Below are positions 1 through 5,828 of a DNA stretch of 6,080 bases, piece by piece. Position 1 is the first letter of the stretch, and each line of letters starts with the position of its first letter. Source of the stretch: Candidatus Zixiibacteriota bacterium (GTDB lineage Bacteria > Zixibacteria > MSB-5A5 > WJJR01); NCBI GenBank assembly GCA_020058315.1, contig JAGVEK010000490.1:1-6080 (forward strand). The letters run 5' to 3'. Below the pieces are notes generated by a model. The model made no database searches, had not been told where the DNA came from, and was given only the letters and a program-made list of their open reading frames with translations. The position numbers and the translations under genes are program-made.

Positions 1-955
1 ATAGCGCATTGGCGAGTGCGAATGATGCGGTTCTGGCGACCGTTGCCGGCATGTTTGGTATGCAACAGTGAACCACCTTCTCGGCTACATAGACAGGGTT
101 GTCGAACGAGGTCGGACGTCCCGTCTCGCAGATGCCGCCCTGGTCGATCGAGCAATCCACAATCACACTGCCTGGCTTCATGCTTCGAACCATGTCCCGT
201 GTGATCAGGATGGGAGGCCGGCCGCCATAGACCCACACTGCCCCAATCACGACGTCGGCGGATGGAAGCACTCTCTCCAGATTATACCGATAACTCAGGT
301 ACGTTGTGACTCGGCGGTCAAACTGTAGCGATGCCCGTCGCAGAGGCTCAGGATCCTTGTCGACGAGGATCACTTGGGCTCCCAGACCCAGCGCGGCACG
401 AACTGCCGCCATCCCGACTGCGCCGCCGCCGATGATGACGACATTCCCCGGTGGTGTCCCAGGAAGGCCGGACAGAAGCACGCCGCGCCCACCCTGATGA
501 CTTTCCAGAAAGCGAGCAGCCATGGTGACTGCCATCGGGCCGGCGATTTCGCCCATGACCTCTACAATCGGCCGGCGGTGCTGGTCATTCTCGATCAATT
601 CATACGCAACCGCGGTGATGGACTTGTCGCACAAGCCCCGGAAAGTTTCTGGTCGCAGGGTAACCAGGTGTCCGAAGGTCATCAGCGTCTGGTTCGGCAG
701 GAGATGGGAGATGTCCTCCGGTTGCACCGGTGCCACGCCCAAGACAAGCTCCGCGCGTCCGGTGGCCTCGGAGCGGGAGTAGACGATGCTGGCGCCAGCT
801 GCCTGATAATCCTCGTCCGAGAAACCGGCGGGCTGTCCGGCGTCATGCTCGATAAAAACCACGTGCCCTCGGCCAACGAGGAGCTGCGTGCCTGCGGGAA
901 CCAGTGGGATTCGCCGCTCCTGCAACTGGATCTGTTTGACGACACCGATTCGCAT
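1..955 (-). CDS. alanine dehydrogenase-family protein (AlaDH/PNT), C-terminus beyond left edge
   Basis: This frame gives 318 residues from an ATG at 955 with no stop before the window edge; the family is about 370 long, so roughly 50 C-terminal residues are missing. The start is supported by GGGAG (962-966) six bases upstream. Family members reversibly convert L-alanine to pyruvate and ammonia with NAD in the cytoplasm. Seen: N-terminal MRIGVVKQ with Arg15 in QERRIPLVPAG, the NAD-binding GGGAVG at 176-181 followed by the acidic VDKD (Asp199), a GGRGVLL segment before it, His96 in TFGHL, Asp271 in SIDQGG, and PNMPATV near the edge. Odd: the active-site lysine of KVKEP is absent (GVAPV, Ala75), and the usual SEVAGR reads GEIAGP. 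It is therefore clearly in the family, but classic alanine dehydrogenase activity is doubtful. It lies 89 nt after the 2-oxoacid oxidoreductase genes on the same strand and is probably co-transcribed. Confidence 0.88.
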   Translation of the reverse strand, partial: MRIGVVKQIQLQERRIPLVPAGTQLLVGRGHVVFIEHDAGQPAGFSDEDYQAAGASIVYSRSEATGRAELVLGVAPVQPEDISHLLPNQTLMTFGHLVTLRPETFRGLCDKSITAVAYELIENDQHRRPIVEVMGEIAGPMAVTMAARFLESHQGGRGVLLSGLPGTPPGNVVIIGGGAVGMAAVRAALGLGAQVILVDKDPEPLRRASLQFDRRVTTYLSYRYNLERVLPSADVVIGAVWVYGGRPPILITRDMVRSMKPGSVIVDCSIDQGGICETGRPTSFDNPVYVAEKVVHCCIPNMPATVARTASFALANAL

Positions 956-1008
956 GGCTCACTCCCTTTTTCAACTCGCAAGCGAGCGGTATTTGGTGAT
1001 CAGCACCG

Positions 1009-1040
1009 ACCTCGAAATCGAGGTCTCCGGCAACTGCCGG
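1009..1040 (-). other. two tandem small hairpins between the oxidoreductase and dehydrogenase genes
   Basis: Just after the TAG of the fused oxidoreductase subunit (1045-1047), minus-strand RNA can form CCGGC-AGTT-GCCGG (1027-1040) and then ACCTCG-ATTT-CGAGGT (1009-1024). The stems are 5 and 6 bp with tetraloops, two bases apart. There is no T-run after either, so this is not a textbook intrinsic terminator. It may stabilise the 3' end of the upstream message or partly attenuate read-through into the dehydrogenase gene. That role is inference. Confidence 0.4.
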
Positions 1041-1044
1041 TAAA

Positions 1045-2490
1045 CTACCGAATGACAGTCCCGGCGACCTGAATTCCCAAGGCCAACGCCGCCTCACGAC
1101 CGGCCGTGAGTGCCTTGAGGTTTGTCTCGATCAGATCTTTCCTCTTTAGCTTCTTGATCAGTCCTGTGAGTGTGGCTTCCTCAGTAATCCCCGTCAGGGC
1201 CATAATCGCGCCCGCTGCCACCATGTTGGCGGATTTTGCGCTACCAAGCCGGTTGGCGATTTCCGAGAAGGGGATCGGAGCTGGTGTGACGTGCGAAGGG
1301 ATCGTAGCGCTCTTGACAAAAGAACTGTCATAGACCACCATCCCACCCGGGCGTACCGTCCCGGCGAATTTCTCCAGAGAAGGCTGATTCATCGCGACCA
1401 GCAGTGTCGGCCTTGGGACATACGGGGATCCTATGCGCCTGCGCGACACGACGACGTGACAGTTGGCGGTTCCTCCCCTCATTTCCGGACCATAGGAGGG
1501 CAGCCACGAAACGAACTTCCCCTCGATCATCGAGGATTTCGTCAGCAACTGTCCCAGCAGCAGAATACCCTGTCCTCCGAAGCCGGCGAGAATAAGTTCA
1601 TGAGTGGGGAAGTCGGGAGGTATGGACTTGGTCCGCTCACTCGCCCCCGTGCTCATTCCCAGCGCGTCCAGGATCTGCTGAGAGTCCAGCACGGGCGGAG
1701 CCTCTATTGACTGGGATTGGGCATCGAGGCGCTCCTTGTAGACTCCCGGCGGGAATACCGAGACCATGTTCTTGGTCATCCATTCGCGCGAGGCCATGGG
1801 TTCAAGCTCCCACCCAGTCGGGCAGGGACTCAACACCTCGACAAACGAGAATCCCTTCCCGTCGATCTGGTACTGAAGCGCCTTACGGATCGCTTTGCGT
1901 GTTTTCATAATCGTCTTGCTGTCTTCCAGCGAACACCGTTCGATGTAAACAGGCGCGACCAGCGAGGATAGAAGCTCACACACACGAATGGGATAGCCTT
2001 CATTGCTAACCTTGCGGCCATACGGGGTGGTCGAAGTCTTCTGGTCGATCAATGTCGTGGGGGCCATCTGCCCGCCGGTCATACCGTAGATCGCGTTGTT
2101 GACGAAGATGACAGTCATCAACTCTCCGCGATTGGCGGCTTGGAGTATCTCGTTGGCGCCGATCGCAGCCAGGTCACCGTCGCCCTGGTAGGAAATCACG
2201 ATCGAGTGCGGCAGCGCACGCCGGACGCCCGTGGCAACCGCCGGTGCGCGCCCATGGGCCGACTGCACATTGCCGACTTGGAAGTAGTAGTAGGCGAACA
2301 CGGAGCAGCCTACCGGCGACACGAAAACTGTCCGGTCGGCGATCCCGAGATCGTCGATTGCTTCGGCCACCAGCTTGTGGAGGTTGCCGTGGCCGCACCC
2401 CGGGCAGTAGTGGGTGGCTTCCTTGTCGGCCCCCGCGCTCCGCGTGAAATACTCGAAGAATGAATCGGGCTTCTGGAAAACGTCTTTCAC
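1045..2490 (-). CDS. 2-oxoacid:ferredoxin oxidoreductase, fused beta (TPP) and gamma subunits
   Basis: A 481-residue protein joins two subunits that are often separate. Residues about 1-250 are the beta subunit, which binds the TPP pyrophosphate: CPGCGHG at 29-35, GDGD at 103-106, VNN ending at 132 and IYGMTGGQ at 134-141. Cys29, Cys32, Cys62 and Cys223 (SPCPT) sit where beta subunits of this family bind a [4Fe-4S] cluster. Residues about 250-296 look like a linker. Residues 297-481 are the gamma domain, with GFGGQGI at 303-309 and SYGPEMRGG at 332-340. The start is GTG, with a strong AGGAGG (2498-2503) seven bases upstream, and it overlaps the stop of vorB as GTGA, implying translational coupling. 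Together with VorB and the ferredoxin subunit it should oxidise a 2-oxoacid to acyl-CoA and reduce ferredoxin. The family is certain. The substrate (branched-chain versus 2-oxoglutarate) is not, so no symbol is given; vorA/vorC or korB/korC would apply. Confidence 0.95.
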   Translation of the reverse strand: MKDVFQKPDSFFEYFTRSAGADKEATHYCPGCGHGNLHKLVAEAIDDLGIADRTVFVSPVGCSVFAYYYFQVGNVQSAHGRAPAVATGVRRALPHSIVISYQGDGDLAAIGANEILQAANRGELMTVIFVNNAIYGMTGGQMAPTTLIDQKTSTTPYGRKVSNEGYPIRVCELLSSLVAPVYIERCSLEDSKTIMKTRKAIRKALQYQIDGKGFSFVEVLSPCPTGWELEPMASREWMTKNMVSVFPPGVYKERLDAQSQSIEAPPVLDSQQILDALGMSTGASERTKSIPPDFPTHELILAGFGGQGILLLGQLLTKSSMIEGKFVSWLPSYGPEMRGGTANCHVVVSRRRIGSPYVPRPTLLVAMNQPSLEKFAGTVRPGGMVVYDSSFVKSATIPSHVTPAPIPFSEIANRLGSAKSANMVAAGAIMALTGITEEATLTGLIKKLKRKDLIETNLKALTAGREAALALGIQVAGTVIR

Positions 2491-3542
2491 GGCAATTCCT
2501 CCTGAAGCTGTCGGATCGCATTCACCAATTCAGTCGCGGTCGGGATGTTGCCGCCGACACGCGAGTAGAGGCGCACCGGAACCGCGCACTCGATGGCCAG
2601 TTTGACATCGTCAATCAGCATGCCGGTGGAGCATTCGGCCACGAGCATCCCCTTGACCGAGCGTGAGAGCTCCTTGAGGCGGGTGTTCGGGAACGGCCAA
2701 AGTGTGATCGGACGCAGCATGCCGATTTTGATGCCGGCGGCGCGCGCTTCGTCGATCGCCGTCATGAGGATGCGGGAAACGATGCCGTAGGCCACCGCGA
2801 CATAATCGCAGTCCTCCAGACGGTACTCCTCAAAACGGACCTCGCTCTTCTCGATCTCTCCGTACTTGGCGTAGAGCTTGTGGATCTGAGCTTCGAGCTC
2901 GTCGTGGTTCAAATAGATCGAACTGACCAGATTATCACGGGTGCCTGCGGTGCCTTTCACCGCCCATGGTTTCTCCGGAAGTTCGGTCACCGGCGGCGGA
3001 ATCTCCACCGGCTCCATCATCTGCCCGATAAACCCGTCGGCGAGAATGGCCACCGGATTGCGGTATGTGTCCGCGAGGTCAAACGCAAGCATGGTCAGGT
3101 CGCACATCTCCTGCGCGCAGTTTGGGGCCAGACACAGAACGTGGTAGTTTCCATGACCGCCGCCCTTGACCATCTGATTATAATCACTCTGCTCCGGACC
3201 AATATTCCCCAGACCGGGGCCACCGCGCATGATATCGACCACCACGCATGGCAGTTCGGCACAGGCACAGTAGGAGATTCCTTCCTGCTTCAATGACATC
3301 CCCGGTGACGATGACGCCGTCATCGTCCGTTGCCCGCAAGAAGCGGCGCCATAAACCATATTGATCGCAGCGATTTCCGACTCGGCTTGGATAAACGTTC
3401 CGCCGACCTTCGGCATCAGCAGTGCCGCCGTCTCCGCGATTTCAGACGCCGGGGTGATTGGGTATCCAAAATAAGACCGGCAGCCAGCCAGGATTGCCCC
3501 GACGACTATCGCTTCATTGCCCTTCATCAACTCCTTGCTCAC
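2487..3542 (-). CDS. vorB: 2-oxoacid:ferredoxin oxidoreductase alpha subunit (VorB/KorA type)
   Basis: This is the alpha subunit, carrying the TPP pyrimidine-binding domain and the C-terminal transketolase-like domain. From the preferred start it is 351 residues, typical for VorB. Seen: KGNEAI near the N-terminus, YPITPASE at 27-34, QAESEIAAINMV around Glu56 (the conserved PYR-domain glutamate region), TASSSPG at 75-81 and MRGGPGLGN at 105-113. The C-terminal domain holds RPITLWPFP. These motifs match proteins usually named VorB, the 3-methyl-2-oxobutanoate (branched-chain) enzyme, but KorA-type proteins are similar, so the substrate is inferred. Two GTG codons compete for the start. The one at 3542 has AAAGGG (3551-3556) eight bases upstream and yields MSKELMKGNEAI; the one at 3551 would have this Shine-Dalgarno directly abutting it and adds only three residues. 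The last codon overlaps the next gene by 4 nt. Confidence 0.95.
   Translation of the reverse strand: MSKELMKGNEAIVVGAILAGCRSYFGYPITPASEIAETAALLMPKVGGTFIQAESEIAAINMVYGAASCGQRTMTASSSPGMSLKQEGISYCACAELPCVVVDIMRGGPGLGNIGPEQSDYNQMVKGGGHGNYHVLCLAPNCAQEMCDLTMLAFDLADTYRNPVAILADGFIGQMMEPVEIPPPVTELPEKPWAVKGTAGTRDNLVSSIYLNHDELEAQIHKLYAKYGEIEKSEVRFEEYRLEDCDYVAVAYGIVSRILMTAIDEARAAGIKIGMLRPITLWPFPNTRLKELSRSVKGMLVAECSTGMLIDDVKLAIECAVPVRLYSRVGGNIPTATELVNAIRQLQEELP
2498..2503 (-). promoter_or_regulatory. ribosome binding site AGGAGG for the fused beta-gamma gene
   Basis: A perfect AGGAGG lies seven bases before the GTG at 2490, inside the 3' end of vorB. It supports GTG as the start of the fused gene and suggests strong translation despite the 4-nt overlap. 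Confidence 0.8.
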
Positions 3543-3550
3543 CTGAGTCA

Positions 3551-3556
3551 CCCTTT
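3551..3556 (-). promoter_or_regulatory. ribosome binding site AAAGGG deciding the vorB start
   Basis: AAAGGG sits eight bases before the GTG at 3542. For the alternative GTG at 3549-3551 it would overlap the start codon itself, which makes that start unlikely. Confidence 0.5.
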
Positions 3557-3608
3557 CTGTCGCGTCTTTGATGAATGGCCGAAGGATCCCAGCCCGTGGA
3601 TCGTGATT

Positions 3609-3884
3609 CTAATCCAGCACCTTCCGTGACTTGGCATCCGTGGGTTTCCGATAGACAATGATCGCCCCGGGCTCCGGGCAGTTGTAGAAACAGATCCCGC
3701 AGCCGGTGCACCCGTCTCCCAAGTAGTATGAAAACCGATAGCCCCGCTCGTTGATGTCTGTTGAGAATCCCAAAACCTGCGGTGGACAAGCCTGGACGCA
3801 GAAATCACATCCCTTGCAGAGACGGCTGGTCACGTCCACCCAGGGACGCGTCGGAGGGGCCTTGGTCGTCGTTTGTCCTGTCAT
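3609..3884 (-). CDS. 2-oxoacid:ferredoxin oxidoreductase ferredoxin-like (delta) subunit, 2x[4Fe-4S]
   Basis: A 91-residue bacterial-type ferredoxin with two cluster motifs: C23-x2-C26-x2-C29-x3-CP (33-34) and C59-x2-C62-x2-C65-x3-CP (69-70). All eight cysteines are present. A short Pro/Thr-rich N-terminal stretch of about 15 residues precedes the fold, and GYRFSYYLGDG links the two motifs. In this enzyme family the delta subunit (KorD/VorD/PorD) carries electrons from the TPP site to external ferredoxin, and its position directly before the alpha subunit supports that role over a free ferredoxin. The ATG start has GAGG (3892-3895) seven bases upstream. It is the first gene of the operon, with 66 nt between its stop codon and the preferred vorB start. 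The symbol depends on the substrate, so it is left empty. Confidence 0.93.
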   Translation of the reverse strand: MTGQTTTKAPPTRPWVDVTSRLCKGCDFCVQACPPQVLGFSTDINERGYRFSYYLGDGCTGCGICFYNCPEPGAIIVYRKPTDAKSRKVLD

Positions 3885-3924
3885 TTATCTGCCTCGCGAG
3901 GGTTCTGTCAGCCACCCCAATCCT

Positions 3925-3945
3925 CCAGAGTGTTCTACCATCTGG
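3925..3945 (-). other. small hairpin in the operon leader
   Basis: Minus-strand RNA can pair CCAGA (3941-3945) with TCTGG (3925-3929) around an 11-nt loop. GGAGGATT follows directly. It lies about 40 nt before the ferredoxin start and could affect access to the translation start; this is inference only. Confidence 0.25.
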
Positions 3946-3961
3946 GGGGGCGGGATGTTTG

Positions 3962-3998
3962 GCAAGTTCAGCGGTCTCCTATCACCGATTCAACTGGC
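3962..3998 (-). other. extended hairpin in the operon leader
   Basis: On the minus strand GC, AGTT and CGGT pair in order with ACCG, AACT and GC. A C/T mismatch and a GAAT/CTG internal loop separate the helices, and the terminal loop is GATAGGAG. It is the most complex foldable element in the leader. The GGAG in the loop resembles a ribosome binding site. No known riboswitch is recognised here. Confidence 0.3.
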
Positions 3999-4096
3999 TA
4001 ATCCGTCCTGCAGGCCAGCGTTGTTCGACGTGTGCGGTATGTGACACCGAGCGCCGTATCCCGATCGGACCACTCAGGTAACAAGTGGCTTCCGTC

Positions 4097-4125
4097 AAGA
4101 TATTCAGGATCGGAATCCTCGTCAA
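4097..4125 (-). promoter_or_regulatory. predicted sigma70-type promoter of the oxidoreductase operon
   Basis: On the minus strand, TTGACG (4120-4125) and TATCTT (4097-4102) are separated by exactly 17 bp. The same hexamers and spacing stand before the ThyX-like gene, which strengthens both calls. The -35 box matches the consensus at five of six positions and the -10 box at four of six. Transcription would start near 4090. A 5-bp inverted repeat occupies the spacer. Confidence 0.5.
4106..4119. promoter_or_regulatory. inverted repeat between -35 and -10, possible operator
   Basis: AGGAT-CGGA-ATCCT is a perfect 5-bp inverted repeat lying wholly inside the 17-bp promoter spacer. A dimeric regulator bound there would block RNA polymerase or, for a MerR-type protein, could remodel the spacer. 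The regulator is unknown, and short repeats like this also occur by chance. Confidence 0.25.
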
Positions 4126-4173
4126 ATAAGTCAATTCCGCAGTGCTATTCCCTGTCAAAAATGTCTTCCCGCA

Positions 4174-4190
4174 CCGGACTATTGGTCCGG
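4174..4190 (-). terminator. hairpin at the stop codon of the ThyX-like gene, possible weak terminator
   Basis: CCGGAC (4185-4190 on the minus strand), a 5-nt loop and GTCCGG (4174-4179) form a 6-bp GC-rich stem. The TAG stop (4179-4181) lies at the loop-stem junction. TTTTT follows only about 12 nt later (4157-4161), too far for a classic intrinsic terminator. Confidence 0.25.
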
Positions 4191-5657
4191 AGCAGCAGGG
4201 AACGCGTGGCCGAGCGGGAATACGAGTTCCCCGAGCCACGGTTGTCTGGCCACAACTTCACGCCACAGATGGACCGCAACCTTGCGGTACGCATCGTGGC
4301 CTTTGGCCGTGCCGCGCAATCGCACAAAGTGGAACACCTCTCGCAGGTTCCAATTGAAAAGAGTGCGTTTGTGAAAGGCGAGCATGAGCGCGTAGACGGC
4401 GTCCTCTGGGAAATGGACATGCAGCGCATCGTATGTGGAAGCCGACGCGCTGATCAGACTCTCAAACTCAGATCGCAACCCCAGGTCTTCGACCAGTTGT
4501 GGAACCGTATAGCCAAGTTCGGGGGACAGTTCCTGCGCGATCTGGGTGCCGATACGGTGCCGCTGGATATCTCTCCAGGCGCCGTAGTCCACCGTGACTT
4601 CAAAAAGATAATTTAGACACTCGAAAGCGCGCGGCAGCGGGTCGTATGGCCCCAGTCCCGCAAGCGATGAACGAACCAGCGCCAGCATGTCATCGGTGGA
4701 CCACCGGTCAATCTGAGCCTCGAGTCCTGTCCACTCCAGAGGCCAGCTCGAATAGGCGATCGCGCAACAGAGCCGCCTGAGTCCATCACCGTCGAAGTGC
4801 AGGAGAGTCACCTCCGGTGGGTGATCGGTCTGATCCCGCGCCGGCAACTGGATCACACTCTCCAATGCCCGACTTACTGCATGGGCAGATTCGGATCGAG
4901 CCCGATCTGGATCGGAGTACTTCAGCAGGGTCGGCACCTCCCGCATGGCTGCTGTTTTGAGTTCTGACGCGATGTCCTGCAATTCCGCGAGATCGGATCC
5001 GGCCAATTTCCGTATGGCGGCCGCCAGCGCTCGGGCGTTGACTGTCCAACCGAGGTTGGTGAGAGTCGCAGTTGGCAGGAGGTATCTTATCCCATCACAC
5101 GCTTTTGCCCGTAGCCGGGATTCCCAGGCCCTCTCGGATTCATCGTTCGTCCGTGGGTTGTTTTCACGGAGCCATTCGAACGCTCGCTGATGCCACGACT
5201 GGTAAGTTTGAAGCAGCGTGGTGATCAGTTGCTCGTAACGCTGCTGCAGCTCTGGCATGCGCGCGAAGACGGCCGGACGGTATACACGGCCGGTGTCATA
5301 AACCTGGTACCGTGTCGATTTCTCGGTGTACGACGCCAAGCGATTGTCCTCGATAGCCTTGGCGGCGAGAATGGAGACGTTCTCGATTGCTATGGAGAGC
5401 ACGGCATGTTCGGCAACCGAGGCGTGGCCATAACCAACCACCCACTTCTCATGGAATTTGGCAGAGGCTGTTGCAGTCAGTTCGGCGGCAATCTGATCGA
5501 AAGGCTCCGGTGATCGGGAAGTCTTGGCAAACGACACCGCCACGACCTCCGGCGGCAGCTCCGGCATCAGGTAAATGCGCCGGGCGGAAACATCCAGGAA
5601 TCCCTGACCGGGCTGGGTCGAGTGGCTGGACGGGGGGGCATTCTCGGCTGTTGGCAT
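4179..5657 (-). CDS. ThyX-like protein with two Thy1 domains (FAD-dependent thymidylate synthase family)
   Basis: From the preferred ATG the protein is 492 residues, about twice a normal ThyX (220-260), because it holds two Thy1-type domains. Domain 1 (about 38-250) has GHASVAEH at 77-84, the motif region DNRLASYTEKSTRY at 104-117 and WTVNAR at 204-209. Domain 2 (about 290-485) has RHRIGTQIAQELS at 366-378 and NLREVFHF from 437. Canonical ThyX (RHRx2Sx1Nx2Sx1R) methylates dUMP using FAD and methylene-tetrahydrofolate in the cytoplasm. Here domain 1 keeps the Ser/Ser/Arg half but has DNR for RHR, while domain 2 keeps RHR but lost the rest. Long ThyX-like proteins of about 500 residues are known in some bacteria, but whether this one makes dTMP is unproven. 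The ATG at 5657 has GAGGAG 12 bases upstream (5670-5675). A TTG at 5720 would add 21 residues but has no ribosome binding site and coincides with the -35 box. Confidence 0.85.
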   Translation of the reverse strand: MPTAENAPPSSHSTQPGQGFLDVSARRIYLMPELPPEVVAVSFAKTSRSPEPFDQIAAELTATASAKFHEKWVVGYGHASVAEHAVLSIAIENVSILAAKAIEDNRLASYTEKSTRYQVYDTGRVYRPAVFARMPELQQRYEQLITTLLQTYQSWHQRAFEWLRENNPRTNDESERAWESRLRAKACDGIRYLLPTATLTNLGWTVNARALAAAIRKLAGSDLAELQDIASELKTAAMREVPTLLKYSDPDRARSESAHAVSRALESVIQLPARDQTDHPPEVTLLHFDGDGLRRLCCAIAYSSWPLEWTGLEAQIDRWSTDDMLALVRSSLAGLGPYDPLPRAFECLNYLFEVTVDYGAWRDIQRHRIGTQIAQELSPELGYTVPQLVEDLGLRSEFESLISASASTYDALHVHFPEDAVYALMLAFHKRTLFNWNLREVFHFVRLRGTAKGHDAYRKVAVHLWREVVARQPWLGELVFPLGHAFPAAPDQ

Positions 5658-5669
5658 TTGCGGTCTGCA

Positions 5670-5675
5670 CTCCTC
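5670..5675 (-). promoter_or_regulatory. ribosome binding site GAGGAG supporting the ATG start of the ThyX-like gene
   Basis: GAGGAG is 12 bases before the ATG at 5657. The spacing is on the long side, but no comparable site precedes the TTG at 5720. It would lie in a leader of about 28 nt. Confidence 0.45.
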
Positions 5676-5691
5676 AGGCACTGGTTCGACC

Positions 5692-5720
5692 AAGATATAG
5701 GGGAATCGAGCGCGCGTCAA
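5692..5720 (-). promoter_or_regulatory. predicted sigma70-type promoter of the ThyX-like gene
   Basis: On the minus strand, TTGACG (5715-5720) and TATCTT (5692-5697) are 17 bp apart, identical in hexamers and spacing to the promoter before the oxidoreductase operon. Even the flanking bases agree (TTTGACG and TATCTTG). An alternative -10, TATATC at 5694-5699, would give 15-bp spacing. Transcription would start near 5685. Confidence 0.5.
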
Positions 5721-5828
5721 ACACCATGGCCCAAAGTGATACCTTCGAATTCCACCGGGGTGTTGCCGCCAATATCCAACCGTCCCTTGTTGCTCTCCCC
5801 TTGGCCGCCGATACTTGGATTAGCACCA

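Larger units (their letters stand above)
3885..4090 (-). other. 5' leader of the oxidoreductase operon, about 200 nt
   Basis: If transcription starts about 7 nt after the predicted -10, the leader runs from about 4090 to the ATG at 3884. This is long for one ribosome binding site. It holds several possible helices: CCGATCGG (4061-4068), CGGT/ACCG flanking a 7-nt loop near 4034-4048, the larger hairpin at 3962-3998 and CCAGA/TCTGG at 3925-3945. A G7 run on the plus strand (3944-3950) becomes C7 in the RNA. CCTCGCGAGG (3892-3901), a perfect 10-bp palindrome, overlaps the ribosome binding site of the ferredoxin gene. I do not recognise a known riboswitch class. Confidence 0.4.

Noticed and set aside
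374..1072. 232-codon plus-strand open frame
   Set aside because: It lies almost wholly antisense to the dehydrogenase gene, whose protein has clear family motifs; this frame has none.
3970..4060. Resemblance of AGGAGACC in the leader to the cobalamin riboswitch B12 box
   Set aside because: Only the GGAGACC core matches; the rest of the B12 box and the other conserved cobalamin elements could not be found in order.
4157..4190. Intrinsic terminator after the ThyX-like gene at high confidence
   Set aside because: The T-run is about 12 nt away from the stem, so only a low-confidence hairpin is listed.
4032..4616. 194-codon plus-strand open frame
   Set aside because: It crosses the intergenic promoter region and the 3' end of the ThyX-like gene in antisense and shows no recognisable domain.
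4179..5720. Longer version of the ThyX-like gene starting at TTG 5720
   Set aside because: No ribosome binding site precedes it, the TTG is part of a good -35 box with a -10 at 17 bp, and the extra 21 residues match nothing conserved. The ATG at 5657 is preferred.
5787..5815. Plus-strand TTGTTG-N17-GATACT as a promoter for the MshEN gene
   Set aside because: Both boxes are weak (three and four of six consensus positions) and differ from the matched pair seen on the other strand; it is too uncertain to list.
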